A program made the position numbers and the translations under genes. Under the pieces are notes generated by a model. That model was not told the DNA's origin, did not search any database, and saw only the letters and a list, made by a program, of their open reading frames with translations. A DNA stretch of 41,158 nt from Pinguiococcus pyrenoidosus (taxonomy: Eukaryota > Sar > Pinguiophyceae > Pinguiochrysidales > Pinguiochrysidaceae): NCBI GenBank assembly GCA_019677205.1, contig JAAMXY010000263.1, forward strand, positions 1 through 41,158, read 5' to 3'. Below, piece by piece: positions 18,409-28,960 of this stretch. The stretch's first letter is position 1. The number at the start of each line of letters is the position of its first letter.

Positions 18409-19929
18409 ATGGAGAGGAAAGACGCCTTCCAACGCATTCTCAATGGCTTAAAGGAGAGCAAGGCCAAAGCGGCCGCGAAGCTCCTGAAAGACGCGTTGAG
18501 GATCCTGAGTGCCGACTGCGAGTTCCTCAAGGCCTGCGTAAGACGTCTGAGCTTCGTAACAGCCAAGATCGCCGAGAATCCCAAAGTGCTGGACCGAAGT
18601 GTCGTACAAAGATGGTGGCAGTTGCTACAGCTCACTTACAACTTAGATGTCCTCTTCGTCAACGGTGAATTCCACGAAAGCCTACGCCGCGTCGAAAAGG
18701 ATCTTAGGCTTCTCTCAAAGTCTGAGAATCCGACGTTTGTGAATACTGCGAACAGCCCAAAAGCCGCCGGTCCTTTCTGGGGCACGGAGTACCAGACGAA
18801 AGATGCGCTCTGCCGGCGTTTCAGCGCAGACCAGCTGCGCGTTCTGTGCGAGTGCGTCGAGTCCAGCTTCGCGAGGATAATCAAGGAGAAGCGTCGAGAG
18901 AAAGTGGAGGCGCTTTGGACGGACAGAATTCTCATCTCCGTCACTCAACTCGAAAGCGAAGAGAGCGAAGTGTCTGCGAAGCTGCAGCGCATGGCGGATT
19001 CGCTGCGCACCGCGATAAGCGCTAGCCGGATGTACGAAGATGTCGTCATCGGAGTGAAAGCCGGAGTACTCTGCGTCCCCCACTGGAACCTCGATGAGCG
19101 GTCTCTCCAAAGGGAAGGCGCCAGCTTCGCCTTGCAGCTCCTGAAGACCAGCGAGACGGAGGCCTATCGTGCGCTGCTAGCACACGATGAAGAGGACGGC
19201 AAGAGCATGGCTTTCGGAAGGAGAAAGCATCGCCGAGCCATGATCGTCGACGACGACAATGAGGCAGACACTAGCATCAGTGTCTCCGCCGTAAAGCGGG
19301 CGCTCGGGGTGGACCCGAAGCAGTTGGACCGAGCCAGAGAAGACTTTGAGCGGGAAGTAGAAACCGCGGCGATGCCGCTACCACCAGAGAGCTATGAGAT
19401 TGGTCATCCACCACCGAACCTCGGTGCTGCTCCGGAAGCGGAAGCGGAAGCGGAAGCCGAAGCGGAAGCGGAGGAGGAGGGGGAAGTGATTCTCCGTGCG
19501 GACACGAACCTGACCGATTCAGGATCGGCCAGTGACCTGGCACGATCGTCGAGTACGCTGGAGCCTGAGCTCGACATCAACCGACCCGGCGCGTACTATC
19601 TCCATCTGCGCCAGGCACAGCGACTGAAGCGTCGCGTAGATACGGGAAGGTGGGATTGGGAAGGGGGCCAGGCGGACGTGGGCGAGATTCAAGGCCCCCC
19701 GAAGAGGCGCCTGGCGATCACCGAGTTGATCCCGCAAACGCAGGATGAGATGCTGCTCAATCTCTGGCGCCTTGGGACGAAAGAGTTCTCCGTTCCTGCC
19801 GCGCAAAGTTGCTTCCCACGAGCTTTCAAGAGGCGGAAGAGGGTTGACGAGGCGGCGACAAATGCTTCAAAGCCCTTCGCAGCGCTCCGGGTAGCCATGC
19901 GATCAGCGATAGGATTGGCGGCCGATTGA
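18409..19929 (+). CDS. Uncharacterised protein, 506 residues
   Basis: Intronless. The first ATG of the frame is at 18409. I do not recognise the family. Residues 1-220 are strongly helical with many Leu, Lys and Glu, and contain the patterns RILNGLKESKAKAAAKLL and VVQRWWQLLQL. They resemble a helical-bundle domain more than a coiled coil. A basic/acidic patch follows (GRRKHRR, then DDDNEAD near 275-290). An EAEAEAEAE run is encoded by GAAGCG repeats near residues 341-355. The last 150 residues include several basic clusters (RLKRRV, PKRRLAI, FKRRKR) that could act as nuclear-localisation signals. No membrane segment or signal peptide is visible. A nuclear role is an inference. The gene shares its promoter region with the zinc-chaperone gene. 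Confidence 0.7.
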   Translation: MERKDAFQRILNGLKESKAKAAAKLLKDALRILSADCEFLKACVRRLSFVTAKIAENPKVLDRSVVQRWWQLLQLTYNLDVLFVNGEFHESLRRVEKDLRLLSKSENPTFVNTANSPKAAGPFWGTEYQTKDALCRRFSADQLRVLCECVESSFARIIKEKRREKVEALWTDRILISVTQLESEESEVSAKLQRMADSLRTAISASRMYEDVVIGVKAGVLCVPHWNLDERSLQREGASFALQLLKTSETEAYRALLAHDEEDGKSMAFGRRKHRRAMIVDDDNEADTSISVSAVKRALGVDPKQLDRAREDFEREVETAAMPLPPESYEIGHPPPNLGAAPEAEAEAEAEAEAEEEGEVILRADTNLTDSGSASDLARSSSTLEPELDINRPGAYYLHLRQAQRLKRRVDTGRWDWEGGQADVGEIQGPPKRRLAITELIPQTQDEMLLNLWRLGTKEFSVPAAQSCFPRAFKRRKRVDEAATNASKPFAALRVAMRSAIGLAAD

Positions 19930-19945
19930 AAGGGAATGCCGCAAT

Positions 19946-20035
19946 TTGAAGTGAAATGATATGAAGTGAAATGATATGAATTGAAATGAAACAAACCGAA
20001 ATGAAACGAAATGAATTGGAATGATATGAAATGAC
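19946..20035. repeat. GAAATG-type degenerate satellite
   Basis: Purine/AT-rich units such as GAAATGATAT and GAAATGAAAC fill about 90 bases after the stop codon at 19929. It begins with two perfect 15-base copies (GAAGTGAAATGATAT). It lies in the convergent 3' interval and would be in one or both 3' UTRs. Confidence 0.85.
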
Positions 20036-20176
20036 TTGGGGTGCCTTCAGCGACGCTTTGGGAACGTCGCAGCTTGAAACACGAAAAAACCGAAGCAGCT
20101 ATTCCGTCCGAGTGCCGCTGAAGCTGTGTTCGAAGAAAAGCGCTAAACCTAGTCTGATTGCACCGCGACGTTGCCC

Positions 20177-22519
20177 TCATCGTCCAGATGTGTAGTTGCC
20201 TTCCGAGAATACGTAGTGCTCGGAGTCTCCTCGCCTCGATGAAGTCACCATACCGCCAGCATTCTAGGAGAAGAGAAGACGGGCACCAGAAGCAGTTACA
20301 CCAACCGAGCAAAGCTCCGTGAACGCAGACGTGATGATCTGAGTGCTCACCTTTCTTTCCGCCCACTCCTTGGCGACCGCGTTCCGCATCTGGCTGTTGG
20401 ACATTCGCTGCGGTATCAGGACCTCCGGGTCCTCCTTGCCTGCCTCCTGGATGCGGTCCATCATCTGGCGCAGGATCATGCCGATCTCCTGCTGCGCTGG
20501 CGTCCGGAAGGCGTAGGTGTGAAAGTCGTTGGGCTTCCGCTTCCCGACGCCGTCAGGTCCAACCGGCGGCGCGGAGATCGCGGTTACCATCGTGTTGTCG
20601 GTCACGCCCCAAGCCAGCACCATGACGTACGGCCACTCGAAGAACTCGTCCCCGGTGCGATCGTCAATGACCACCATCTGCGAAAGCTCGAAGCGTATCC
20701 TCAGGTGCTTCACCAGGACGCCGCTGGGGTCGACGTGGCGCGTCACGCGGAAGGTCCGCGGCTCAAAATCCTTGTCCTCTTCGAAGACCACTTCAGACTT
20801 CTCCTCGACGGCTGGCTGAGAACTGCCGCCGGCTTCCTGGGGCTTCGCCTCGAGGTTCAGGAGATCCACGTCGTCGTCCTGCTTCTCCGTCGGCTCCTCC
20901 TGCCGCTCTGGCTCCTCCGCGATGCCCCGGAGCGCTTGGCGTCGCTTCAGAGCAATGGCGGTCTCCCGCTGCTTCTGCACCCACTCCTGCTCCTTCTTGA
21001 GCCGCCGACGGTTGATGATGTCGTAGGCCCGCTGCAGAATGGACTTGTTGATCTCCTCCGCCTGCTTTGTCGCAAACTTGAACGAGGCCACGTCGATGTC
21101 GCGGTGGACGTTGATGGTGACGCTCTCGGAGGTGAGAACCCATCCCTTGATGTCTTCGTACTTGAACGTGTAAATCACGTGCATGGAGCCGGCTTCTTTG
21201 ATGACGAGGCGCACGGTGTCGAGGTGCAGGACGGCGTATCGGCCCAGCCGCCCTTCCGGATCGCTGATGACTCCCACCGAGTACGTGATGGAGCTCCTGG
21301 GGGCGTCCTCGGCGAAGCGCTTGCGGCTCTTCTCCGTCTCCTCCCGCTGCTCGGCCCGCTCAATCTCCACGATGAGGTCGCGGAGCGTCACGAAGCTGTC
21401 CCGCCTGCCGCGCCGCTGCTTTGCGATGGCTGCGTGGATGCGAGGCTTCTGCGGGTCGTCGACGCAGGTGCGATTGCGCACATCCGGCGGCGGTCGCTCG
21501 CTCCCCATCGCCTCCGTGATGAAGTCTGAGAACTTGGTCCAGAAGCCCTCCTCGCCATCGCGCATGTTGCGGTCGATGATGGGCATGCCGAACTCGTCCA
21601 GCTGCGTGCCGCTCTGCGACGCCTGCCTCAGCGTGTCCTCCAGGCGCATCTTCCGGGCGCGACTCCTCTTCTCCCGCGCCGCGCGCCTCTGCGCGTAGCG
21701 CTTGCGGCGCTCCTCCGTGGAGTCGTCCGCGCGCGACACGGTGTAGCTGACGGCGGTCACCCTCTCGCCGGCGTCCAGCACGCCGACCACCTCGTCACCG
21801 AGGTCAAGATCCTCCTCATAGTTCGTCCGGAGGCCCAGGACGCCCGGGTCCTCGTCGTCGTGCTCGGCCATGTACCTCCGGATGACCTCGCTCAGCAGCC
21901 ACCCAAGGGTGGTGAAGGCGCTGGGAACGGCCACGGTGTACACGCAGTCGCCTCCGATGCGCACGGACACCTCGAAGTCGATCTCGTACGAGCCAGCGTC
22001 CATGGCCGCCTCGCCCATCTCGCGCGTGACCGACTGATTGTCCGGATCCCACAGCCCGCTCACCTCGCTCACGCCCTTCACGAGCCCTCTGGGCGGGATG
22101 CTGTCGAACACGGGCTTGGACAGGTCCATCATGCGGCCGTCGGGGCCTTCCAAGGCGATGATATCGTGGTCCGCGGCGGAGAGGCGATGGAGACACAGCA
22201 CTTCCCTCAATAACCAGCCTTTCGTTCGGGGGAGAGTCGACGAGAGTGGGTTTCCTGCGCCGAATCTCTGCGAGAGAAGCGCGGAAAGCCAGACGTACCG
22301 CAGCTCTTGTAGCGGTTCGGCACCACGATGTCGTAGGTCTGAGCGTCCACCTGCACCTGCACCACATAGTCGGCGCCGCGACTGGCGATGGACGCCAAGC
22401 CCTCCTTGGCCGCCGCGCGAACCTTTGGGATGGCGGAATAAGGCGCGCGCGCCGCCAACGCCGCAGCCGCGACTACTCACCTGTACTTTACGTCCGGGAA
22501 CAGTCTGCTCGTTGCCCAT
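20177..22519 (-). CDS. Predicted myristoylated protein with two Ubl-like and two PH-like modules
   Basis: Four exons (22519-22481, 22422-22299, 22254-20351, 20263-20177) join in phase to 717 residues. The N-terminus MGNEQT fits the N-myristoylation rule (Gly2, Thr6). Two beta-grasp-like repeats follow: strand, VP, then GWLLREVL in the first and GWLLSEVI in the second, with similar downstream spacing. This similarity supports the 22254 acceptor. A long basic helical linker (residues about 235-300) leads to two PH/PTB-like modules, each ending with a helix of matching pattern: ATKQAEEINKSILQRA in the first and RTPAQQEIGMILRQMM in the second. The arrangement recalls FERM proteins (Ubl then PH-like) but in duplicate. 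I know of no named family. A membrane-anchored adaptor role is inferred. The last exon is the least certain part. Confidence 0.72.
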
Positions 22520-22803
22520 GCTGCACAAAGGAGCGCGTATTCTGCGGCGTAAGACGGACCCTTCGTCGAAGCCGAGTGAAGAGCGCTTGCTGGCGCTGCT
22601 CTATAACTGGATAGAGGGCCCTTCGAATTTGAGCTGCGGCAAAAGAGTCCACGAATTCGAAAGAAGATCAAAACGCCGTTTATCCGTTACGCGTAATCTA
22701 TTTTTCCCCACATTTCCCCAGATGTTCTGAAGTGAAGCCGTCGTAATTGCGCCAATTCTGGCGAGAGGGTCTGGATGACGCCGCAAAGATAGGAACCCTT
22801 GAC
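22520..22803. promoter_or_regulatory. Divergent promoter, SEH1 side
   Basis: This 284-base spacer lies between the Ubl/PH-like gene (-) and SEH1 (+). It has a modest T-rich patch around 22688-22722. No further element is recognised. Confidence 0.35.
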
Positions 22804-24057
22804 ATGTCCAGTCGAACCCCTCGGGAACCTCGTGAGGCCGAGGCGCCAGACAGCTCCCGGCCGCTGCATCCTCGGCTGCGCACCGGTACGGCGCTGGCCC
22901 TTGCGTGTGCGGCGCTAATTCTGCTAACCTAGAGGGCCGTCAGGCGACTATCTCATCACCGGGCACCGCGACTACGTGACGGACCTGTGCTATAACTACT
23001 TTGGGCGGCGCCTCGCGTGCTGCAGCTCCGACCACTCTGTCAAGGTGTACGATAGGGAGGGCGCGCGCTGGGTGGCGCACCCCGGCTGCCACTGGAAGGC
23101 CGCCAACGGCGCTATCTATCGCGTGACTTGGGCGCATCCGGAGTTCGGCCAGGTTTTGGCCATCTGCTCGGAAGACAAGACAGTCACAGTCTGGGAGGAG
23201 CAGAGCTCGGTGTTGGCGGCCAACGTGGACCTGCGCTCCAGATGGCACAGCATTGCCGAGCTGAGCGAGAGCAAGAAGGCCGTGAGAGACCTGGAGTTCG
23301 CGCCGATCCACTTGGGCCTGTGGCTGGCTGCCGCCGCGGCGGACGGCCAGGTGCGCGTGTACGAGGTGCTGAAGCCGGGCAACTTGGGCCACTGGCCGCT
23401 GCGCAATGCCTTCGATACGGACATCGCCGAGATGGGCCCGCTGTGCCTGTCGTGGAACAAGAGCTCCTTCGAGCCGCCCATGCTGGTGGTAGGGGGGCAC
23501 GACGGCGCCGTGCAGGTGTGGGTGGAGGAGAGTCGGCGGTGGGTGTGCGCCTGGGGACCGCAGCTGGTCACCGAGGTGCCCGAGGTGGAGAAAGCGGCCG
23601 AGGCGGACGAAGCAGAGGCGTCTCTTGCCAGGGGAGATGGAGCGGTGGTCGATATCGACTGGGCGCCAAACATTGGTCGCTCGTTCCATCTGATCGCCGG
23701 TGAGTAGGAGACGACAGGGCGCTTCGCGGCTCTTGCGATCCTTGTCTTTGCGCCTCGGTGCTCCTCTCCGCAGCGGGAAATGCCCGCCAAGGCTAACGAA
23801 AGTCTTTCGTCCATCCTGCAGCCACGAGCGTCGGAGGAGGACCCGTCGTGATCAAGCTTCGAAGGTCGCCGCTGGAGCTGATCTCGATTCGGAGGCTGCG
23901 GCCGCAAGCCAGCGACATCACGTATTCGGTCTGGCGGCTCCAGTGGAACGCCACGGGGACGCTCCTCTCGGCAAGCTGCGACGACGGCCGAGTCCGTCTG
24001 TTCAAGGCAGACTTCTCGGGGGAGAATTGGTTGGAAGTTGGAGTGGTTGATATCTGA
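22804..24057 (+). CDS. SEH1: Nucleoporin SEH1 (WD40)
   Basis: Three exons (22804-22885, 22935-23699, 23822-24057) encode 360 residues, the same length as human SEH1. WD40 blades are visible through GHRDYVTDLCYNYFGRRLA, CSSDHSVKVYD, IYRVTWAHPEFGQVLA and CSEDKTVTVWEE. The WAHPEFGQ block is diagnostic for the SEH1/SEC13 pair, and the remainder follows SEH1. SEH1 is an open propeller that completes itself with a partner blade in the Nup107-160 (Y) complex of the nuclear pore, and in GATOR2 in the amino-acid-sensing TORC1 pathway. The first intron is only 49 bases, with CTAAC near its acceptor. The second has CTAAC about 27 bases before the acceptor. An acidic Ala/Glu-rich loop near residues 240-255 interrupts the later blades. 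Confidence 0.92.
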
Positions 24058-24261
24058 CCAGAGGGACGATAAGAAGAAGGCAAGCACATGCTAGCATGCA
24101 AATGAAATCAAATCAACTTCCATGCATGTCCCGTGCAGATATACCTCAACATGGCCGCCTTGCCGCACGCGACCAGGTCTGCATTCTGCAACTAGCAAAA
24201 CTACCACGAAGTACGAAGCGCACCCGGCTCCCTCGAAGCGCACCCGGCTCCCTCACTCTCC

Positions 24262-26448
24262 CTACTCCTCCGCTTCATCCTCCTCGTCCATGTCCTCGTC
24301 GTCGTCCTCGTCGTCGTCCTCCTCCTCCTCTTCCGATTCCTCGAAAGTCTCCAAGGGAACTTGGTACAGGCGAAGGGTGGCCTTGTTCGGGTCGCGCATG
24401 ACGACGTACTTGCCTTCGTCGACGCCCGAGAAGAGCGTCACGAACATCTTTACGATGCCTGCCCAAGAGAAAGAGAGAGACAAAAACGCCAGAACGCAGT
24501 GCCCGGACATGGTCAGCAATCGTTTCTCGAGCAGCCTCGAGGCAAAGCCGAGCGCCATACGTACCCCAGATGTTTTGCACGCTCAGCTGCATCTGTGCGG
24601 CGAACTCCCGCGGACGCACCAGCCGGGTGCCCAGAACCACGTGCGACGAGGGGTCGCTGCGCGAGCGTCGCGCGACGAAGCCGAGGCGCATGATGTCCGC
24701 GCCGGCAAGCACGCTCTGGACGCTCCAGCGAGCCACTTTCGCGCTGTTGTTCTGTGGTGCATTTTCAAGGTTGGGAGGACATGGACATGAGCTCTTCAGG
24801 TCTGCTACGTGTCAAACTCGTGCAATTTGTCACACCTTCATCTCCGTGCCCAGCACGGCCACGGGCTGCGTATCGAGCTTCTGGCGGAAGTCCACGCCGT
24901 TCGCCTGCTTCGGATCCCACTCGTTCAGCGCGTAGGTGGTCATCATCTGCTCGGTGCCCCGCTTCGTGGTGTAGCCGTGCAGCTCGCACCGCACGACCAT
25001 CCGGCGACCTTCCCCGAGATCAAAGCGGCGGTAGCGGTAGGCGACGGCGGCCGGCGTGGTCTTGACGGCGGTCGGGTCCTCCTCATCGTCGTCATCGAGG
25101 AACGGGTGTGGGAACTCCATGGTCTTGCGCAGGGCCGGATCTTCCGCGAGCACCTGCTGCGAGAAGTTCTGGTTGATCATCGTCGCCTCGTAGGCCAGCC
25201 GCTCGGGGCTGTTGATGTTGCCGGGGTCGTCGTTGATCGGCGGGTCCATGGCCGTCTCGGACACCGTCAGGAGGTCGAAGGGGCCGTCGCGCTTGTCGAA
25301 CAGCAGGAGGCCGTTCTGCGTCTTGTGCACCACGATGTCCCACGGATACACCGAGCGGGAGCAGGTCACCAGATGCGCGAGAATCGTGTCCGTGATGAAC
25401 ACCTCTCCTTCGCCGGCGCCCACCAGCTCGCCAAGCACGGGATCGTCGGTGGAGCTGACGTAGAAGAAGTCGCGATCGGTGTACTTGCGCAGCGGCTTGG
25501 CCGTGCGCACCTTGATCTTGTCGTACGCCTCGTTGTACTTGTCGAGGAAGCCCGCCCAGCGCAGATCCTCCGAGCGGGGCTCGTTGGCCACGAACTTGGA
25601 CATCTCCGACAGGTCGATCTCCTCGCGCAGCTCCCACGACGCCTGCACCTGCACGCTGGGGTCGCGGTCGATGCGCGAGCGGCGATGCCAAGAGCGATGG
25701 CCAGGCCCGCCATAGGACCTGGGCCGGCCCTTTTGCCCGCGGCGCCGCGGCTGCTGCTGGTGCCGCCGATCCACCTGCGGCCGGCCGGCACGGTCCCTCT
25801 CCCGCCGCTCTCTCTCGCGGCGCTCTCGGTCCCGCCGCGTCTGCGCCTGGTTCTTCCTGGCCGGGAACTTCTGCTTGCGCGCCTTGGTGCGGTCCACCAG
25901 GTCGAAGGTCTCGTCCTCCTTGGCGTCCACGCGGTACTGGAAGTCGGCGTTCTTGCCGTCGTTGTTGCCGGCGTAGCTGTGGCCTCTCCTTCGCCGATGG
26001 ACGGACACGAAGTCCGCGGCGCGCCCGATGTAGTCACCCTTGGAGAAGTTGGCGTACGGAAGATCCTTGTAGCGCTCAGGAATGTTATCTGCACGACAAA
26101 AAGTCCAAAAGTCATCAGCAATTCTGGCGCCAAAACCCTCTCTCTCTCTCTCTTTCTCTTAAGTCCACAAACGCCGAAGAGCAGAATCGCGTTTAACACC
26201 AATTCTGCCGACGAATCCTCTCACGCATACGTCGGATACGCGTTTGACCCATCAGCATCGAATTCGTGATGAAAGTCCGCACGGAAATAGGCGTATTGTG
26301 CGGCGAAAAGGCGGCGCAACCGAGGGGTTTAAGGAGAGCGCAGGATATCCGCACAGACGTTCGCACCTGCGAGAGGTCCCCAGCCGGTCGGGTTGAAGTG
26401 CGGCGGCGGCATCGAGAACTCGCTCAGAGCGCCGTTGGACTCCTCCAT
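24262..26448 (-). CDS. EIF3D: Translation initiation factor eIF3 subunit D
   Basis: Four exons (26448-26367, 26088-24836, 24751-24565, 24458-24262) encode 572 residues; human eIF3d has 548. The N-terminus (FNPTGWGP, then DLPYANFSKGDYIGRAADF) is typical. A basic Arg/Gln-rich stretch follows, which may bind RNA. The large central domain with FLDKYNEAYDKI, DPVLGELV and SVYPWDIVVHK is the eIF3d cap-binding fold, and a conserved C-terminal part contains SVQNIWG and KYVVMRDPNK. The tail is an Asp/Glu run, as in many eIF3d proteins. eIF3d binds the outer face of the eIF3 complex near the mRNA exit and can bind the 5' cap on selected mRNAs. The start agrees with the family. Intron 1 contains a CT run on the plus strand. 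Confidence 0.95.
26138..26160. repeat. CT microsatellite in eIF3d intron 1
   Basis: A CT run inside intron 26089-26366. The minus-strand transcript carries it as GA. Confidence 0.9.
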
Positions 26449-26667
26449 GGTATCGACGCAGAAGGCAACAAAACGCCGGAGTTTTGCGGCGCAACTTGAA
26501 TCCAATGGCTCTGAAGCCTTGCATTAAAATAGGCTATTATTCATATAGTAAACTTTATCAAAATGAACATTTGTAAATTATTTTAGACGGATAATACTGT
26601 AGATTCGCCGAAAAAAGACCGATTAAAGCTGGGAACGCCGCTCTCATGGCGTTACGGTGCGTCCCAC
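26449..26667. promoter_or_regulatory. Compact divergent promoter eIF3d/NAR1
   Basis: Only 219 bases separate the two start codons. The middle (about 26522-26605) is a marked AT-rich island (runs like TAAACTTTATCAAAATGAAC) in otherwise GC-rich DNA, and presumably serves both genes. Confidence 0.5.
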
Positions 26668-28696
26668 ATGGCATCTGTCTTCCTCGGCGACCTCGACGAC
26701 TTCCTGGCGCCTTCCGAGGAGTGTGTGAACCCCGTGTTCCGCGCGCCCAGCACCGACTCCGAAGGGCTGCTGAACGTTAGCGCCATCAACGACGCGGAGC
26801 TGGATTCCGAAGCCGTGGACGCGCTGAAGCTTCCTTCCGACAGCGTCGTGAAGTTTTCACGCGGCGACGGTGCCAATCAGGTATGCGAAATGGCGGCGCA
26901 GACGGGAGAAACGCCGTGGCTTCACCCAATTTCGCTGCTGGACAGGTCGCCAAAGTGCAGCTGAGCGACTGCTTGGCGTGCTCCGGATGCCTCACGTCGG
27001 CAGAGACGGTGCTTTTCCAGCAGCAAACGAGCTCGACTCTCAAGGCGCTCGAGCAGGCGCCGGAGACCCCCAAAGTGGTGTCTTTGAGCAGCGCCAGCCG
27101 CGCAGCTCTGGCGAATTTCTTCGGCGTTCCGCCCGCAGACGCCGGCGTCGGCCTTCTCAAGGTCCTGGAGGAGCTGGGAAGCTTCAGGATTCTTGATGCC
27201 GGCCTGGCCCATAGCTTGGTGCTGGACGAGGCGTTGGAAGAGTTCCTCGGACGCTACCAGGAGCAGCGGCAGAAGGGGGAGCGGCGCCGCAAACGCGGCC
27301 GTCACGCGGTGGAATGGCGGAAAAACGCCGCGGAGGCACCGGTCACAGAAGCGGGTCTACCTCTGCTGGCCTCGGAGTGTCCGGGATGGGTGCTGTACGT
27401 GGAGAAGAGCGCCCCGGAGGCGCTGCCCTACATCTCGCGAGTCAAATCCTCCATGCGCGTGTCGGGCTGGATCGCCAAGGTGAGTGAAGCCTTCTGGACG
27501 GCAAGAGAACCACCCACGCGGACGGTCGTGGCCTTTCATTTCTCATTGAATGAGCACACAACAATTTACCCGTGGAAGACAGCCCGGGAGGAGTACTCGG
27601 CTCCCTTCTGGCACCCCAAAATGGGGAGCGCCACCCGTGTCGGGCGCCTGTTGGAACCTCCCCAAAGCCCTTTCTTCTTCGGAAGTCGCGTGAGATGGAG
27701 CATGTGCGACAGAAGCAAGGTCCGGCGTGACGCGATGAAGATCGATTGCTCATTCCACCACCTGTTGTGGTTCTTCTCCAGGCCGGGCTTGAGGCCAACG
27801 CCACAGAGACCATACACATCTCGATCCAACCCTGCGCGGATAAGAAGCTGGAGGCGGCGAGGAAGGATTCGCTGGGGAAGGAGGTCGACGTCACCCTCAC
27901 GACCACAGAGCTTATTGATTATGTTCTTGACGCGTTCGAGGCCAAGAAAAGCAGCAGCGAGCAGCTAGCTCGTCTGGATGCGGGTGACTGGTTCCGTGGC
28001 TGTATAGAAAGTGCGCTCGGAGGGGTCACGCAGGAGCAGCTGTCGCTCCTCGCAACTAGCTTCCGTGCAGATGATACACCAAAGGAGAACCGCTCGCGTC
28101 AGCTCGTATGGACGGGTTTGCCTGTGCCCGATAGTGCGGGCAGTGGCGGATACGCCGAGTTCGTCTTCCGCGGCGCAGCGAGGAGGCTTTTTGATATAGA
28201 GCTGCCCGAAGACCAGCTTCCGTGGGAGCAGGCGCGGAACTCCGATTCCCACGTCCTCGTCCTCAACGCCGACGGCTCGGTCGGTGGCGTCGGCGATACC
28301 GAAGAGGAACCCCTGCTTGTGTTCGCGCGCGCTTACGGTTTCCGGAACATCCAAGGGCTTCTGGGGAATTTCCGCCGGGGCCATGCCAAGCATGATTACG
28401 TAGAGGTCATGGCCTGCCCCAGCGGCTGTAGCAACGGCGGTGGCCATCCCCGCAATGTCTTAGAGACGGCGCCGCAAAATGGTGATGAGCCGGCTTCGAC
28501 GCCCGCATCGGTCGCGAAGCTTGCAGCGGACGTAGAGCGCCTTCAGCATCAGCGAGAGCAAGGCAAGATAGACACAGTGGATGTAAAAAAGCGTATCAGC
28601 GAGTCGGGACGCACTACGCGCCGGGACTTTCTCTACACGAGCTATCAAGCGGTCCCTAAGCTGCAAAGCATGTCGTCTTCCGGGCTAAAGTGGTAG
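26668..28696 (+). CDS. NAR1: Cytosolic iron-sulfur assembly factor NAR1 (CIAO3/IOP1)
   Basis: Three exons (26668-26880, 26946-27479, 27782-28696) give 553 residues. NAR1 resembles [FeFe]-hydrogenase but acts in the cytosolic Fe-S assembly targeting complex, delivering clusters to nuclear and cytosolic enzymes. All eight expected cluster Cys are seen: one in EECVNP near residue 18, three in DCLACSGC near 79-85, one in SECPGW, one in QPCADKK and two in ACPSGCSNGG. Two things are odd. The SPQQ motif normally following ISRVK is SSMR here, and the segment between it and QPCADKK is short. The protein ends in LKW, close to but not matching the LDW-like C-terminal targeting tripeptide. Intron 2 (302 bases) was checked in its open frame for the missing motif and lacks it. 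Confidence 0.9.
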
Positions 28697-28960
28697 GAAG
28701 CTACCACCGACATAAACCATCCTCTTTTGAGCTTGCTCTCGCCTTGCGGAGAATCAAACTCGGGTGCGCGGTTGAGGGGAAAAAAGATGCTAAAATCTCC
28801 TGATCTGCGTCTGTTTCTAGTCTCTGTAAGGCTCTGACATTGTAGAACGGAGACAAGGGACGAGGACTCGCAACCCCGGGACCCTTCATGCCCGATCCTC
28901 AGGAGTGGAAATTCGGTCGAAAAGGCCGCGCCAGCCAGTGGCGACCAAGCTGCCCGGCGT

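Noticed and set aside
20519-21529. 336-codon plus-strand frame opposite the Ubl/PH-like gene
   Set aside because: No recognisable features. The minus-strand frame has internally repeated modules and good splice junctions.
24809-26269. 486-codon plus-strand frame opposite eIF3d
   Set aside because: A shadow frame. The minus strand encodes an unmistakable eIF3d with consistent splice sites.
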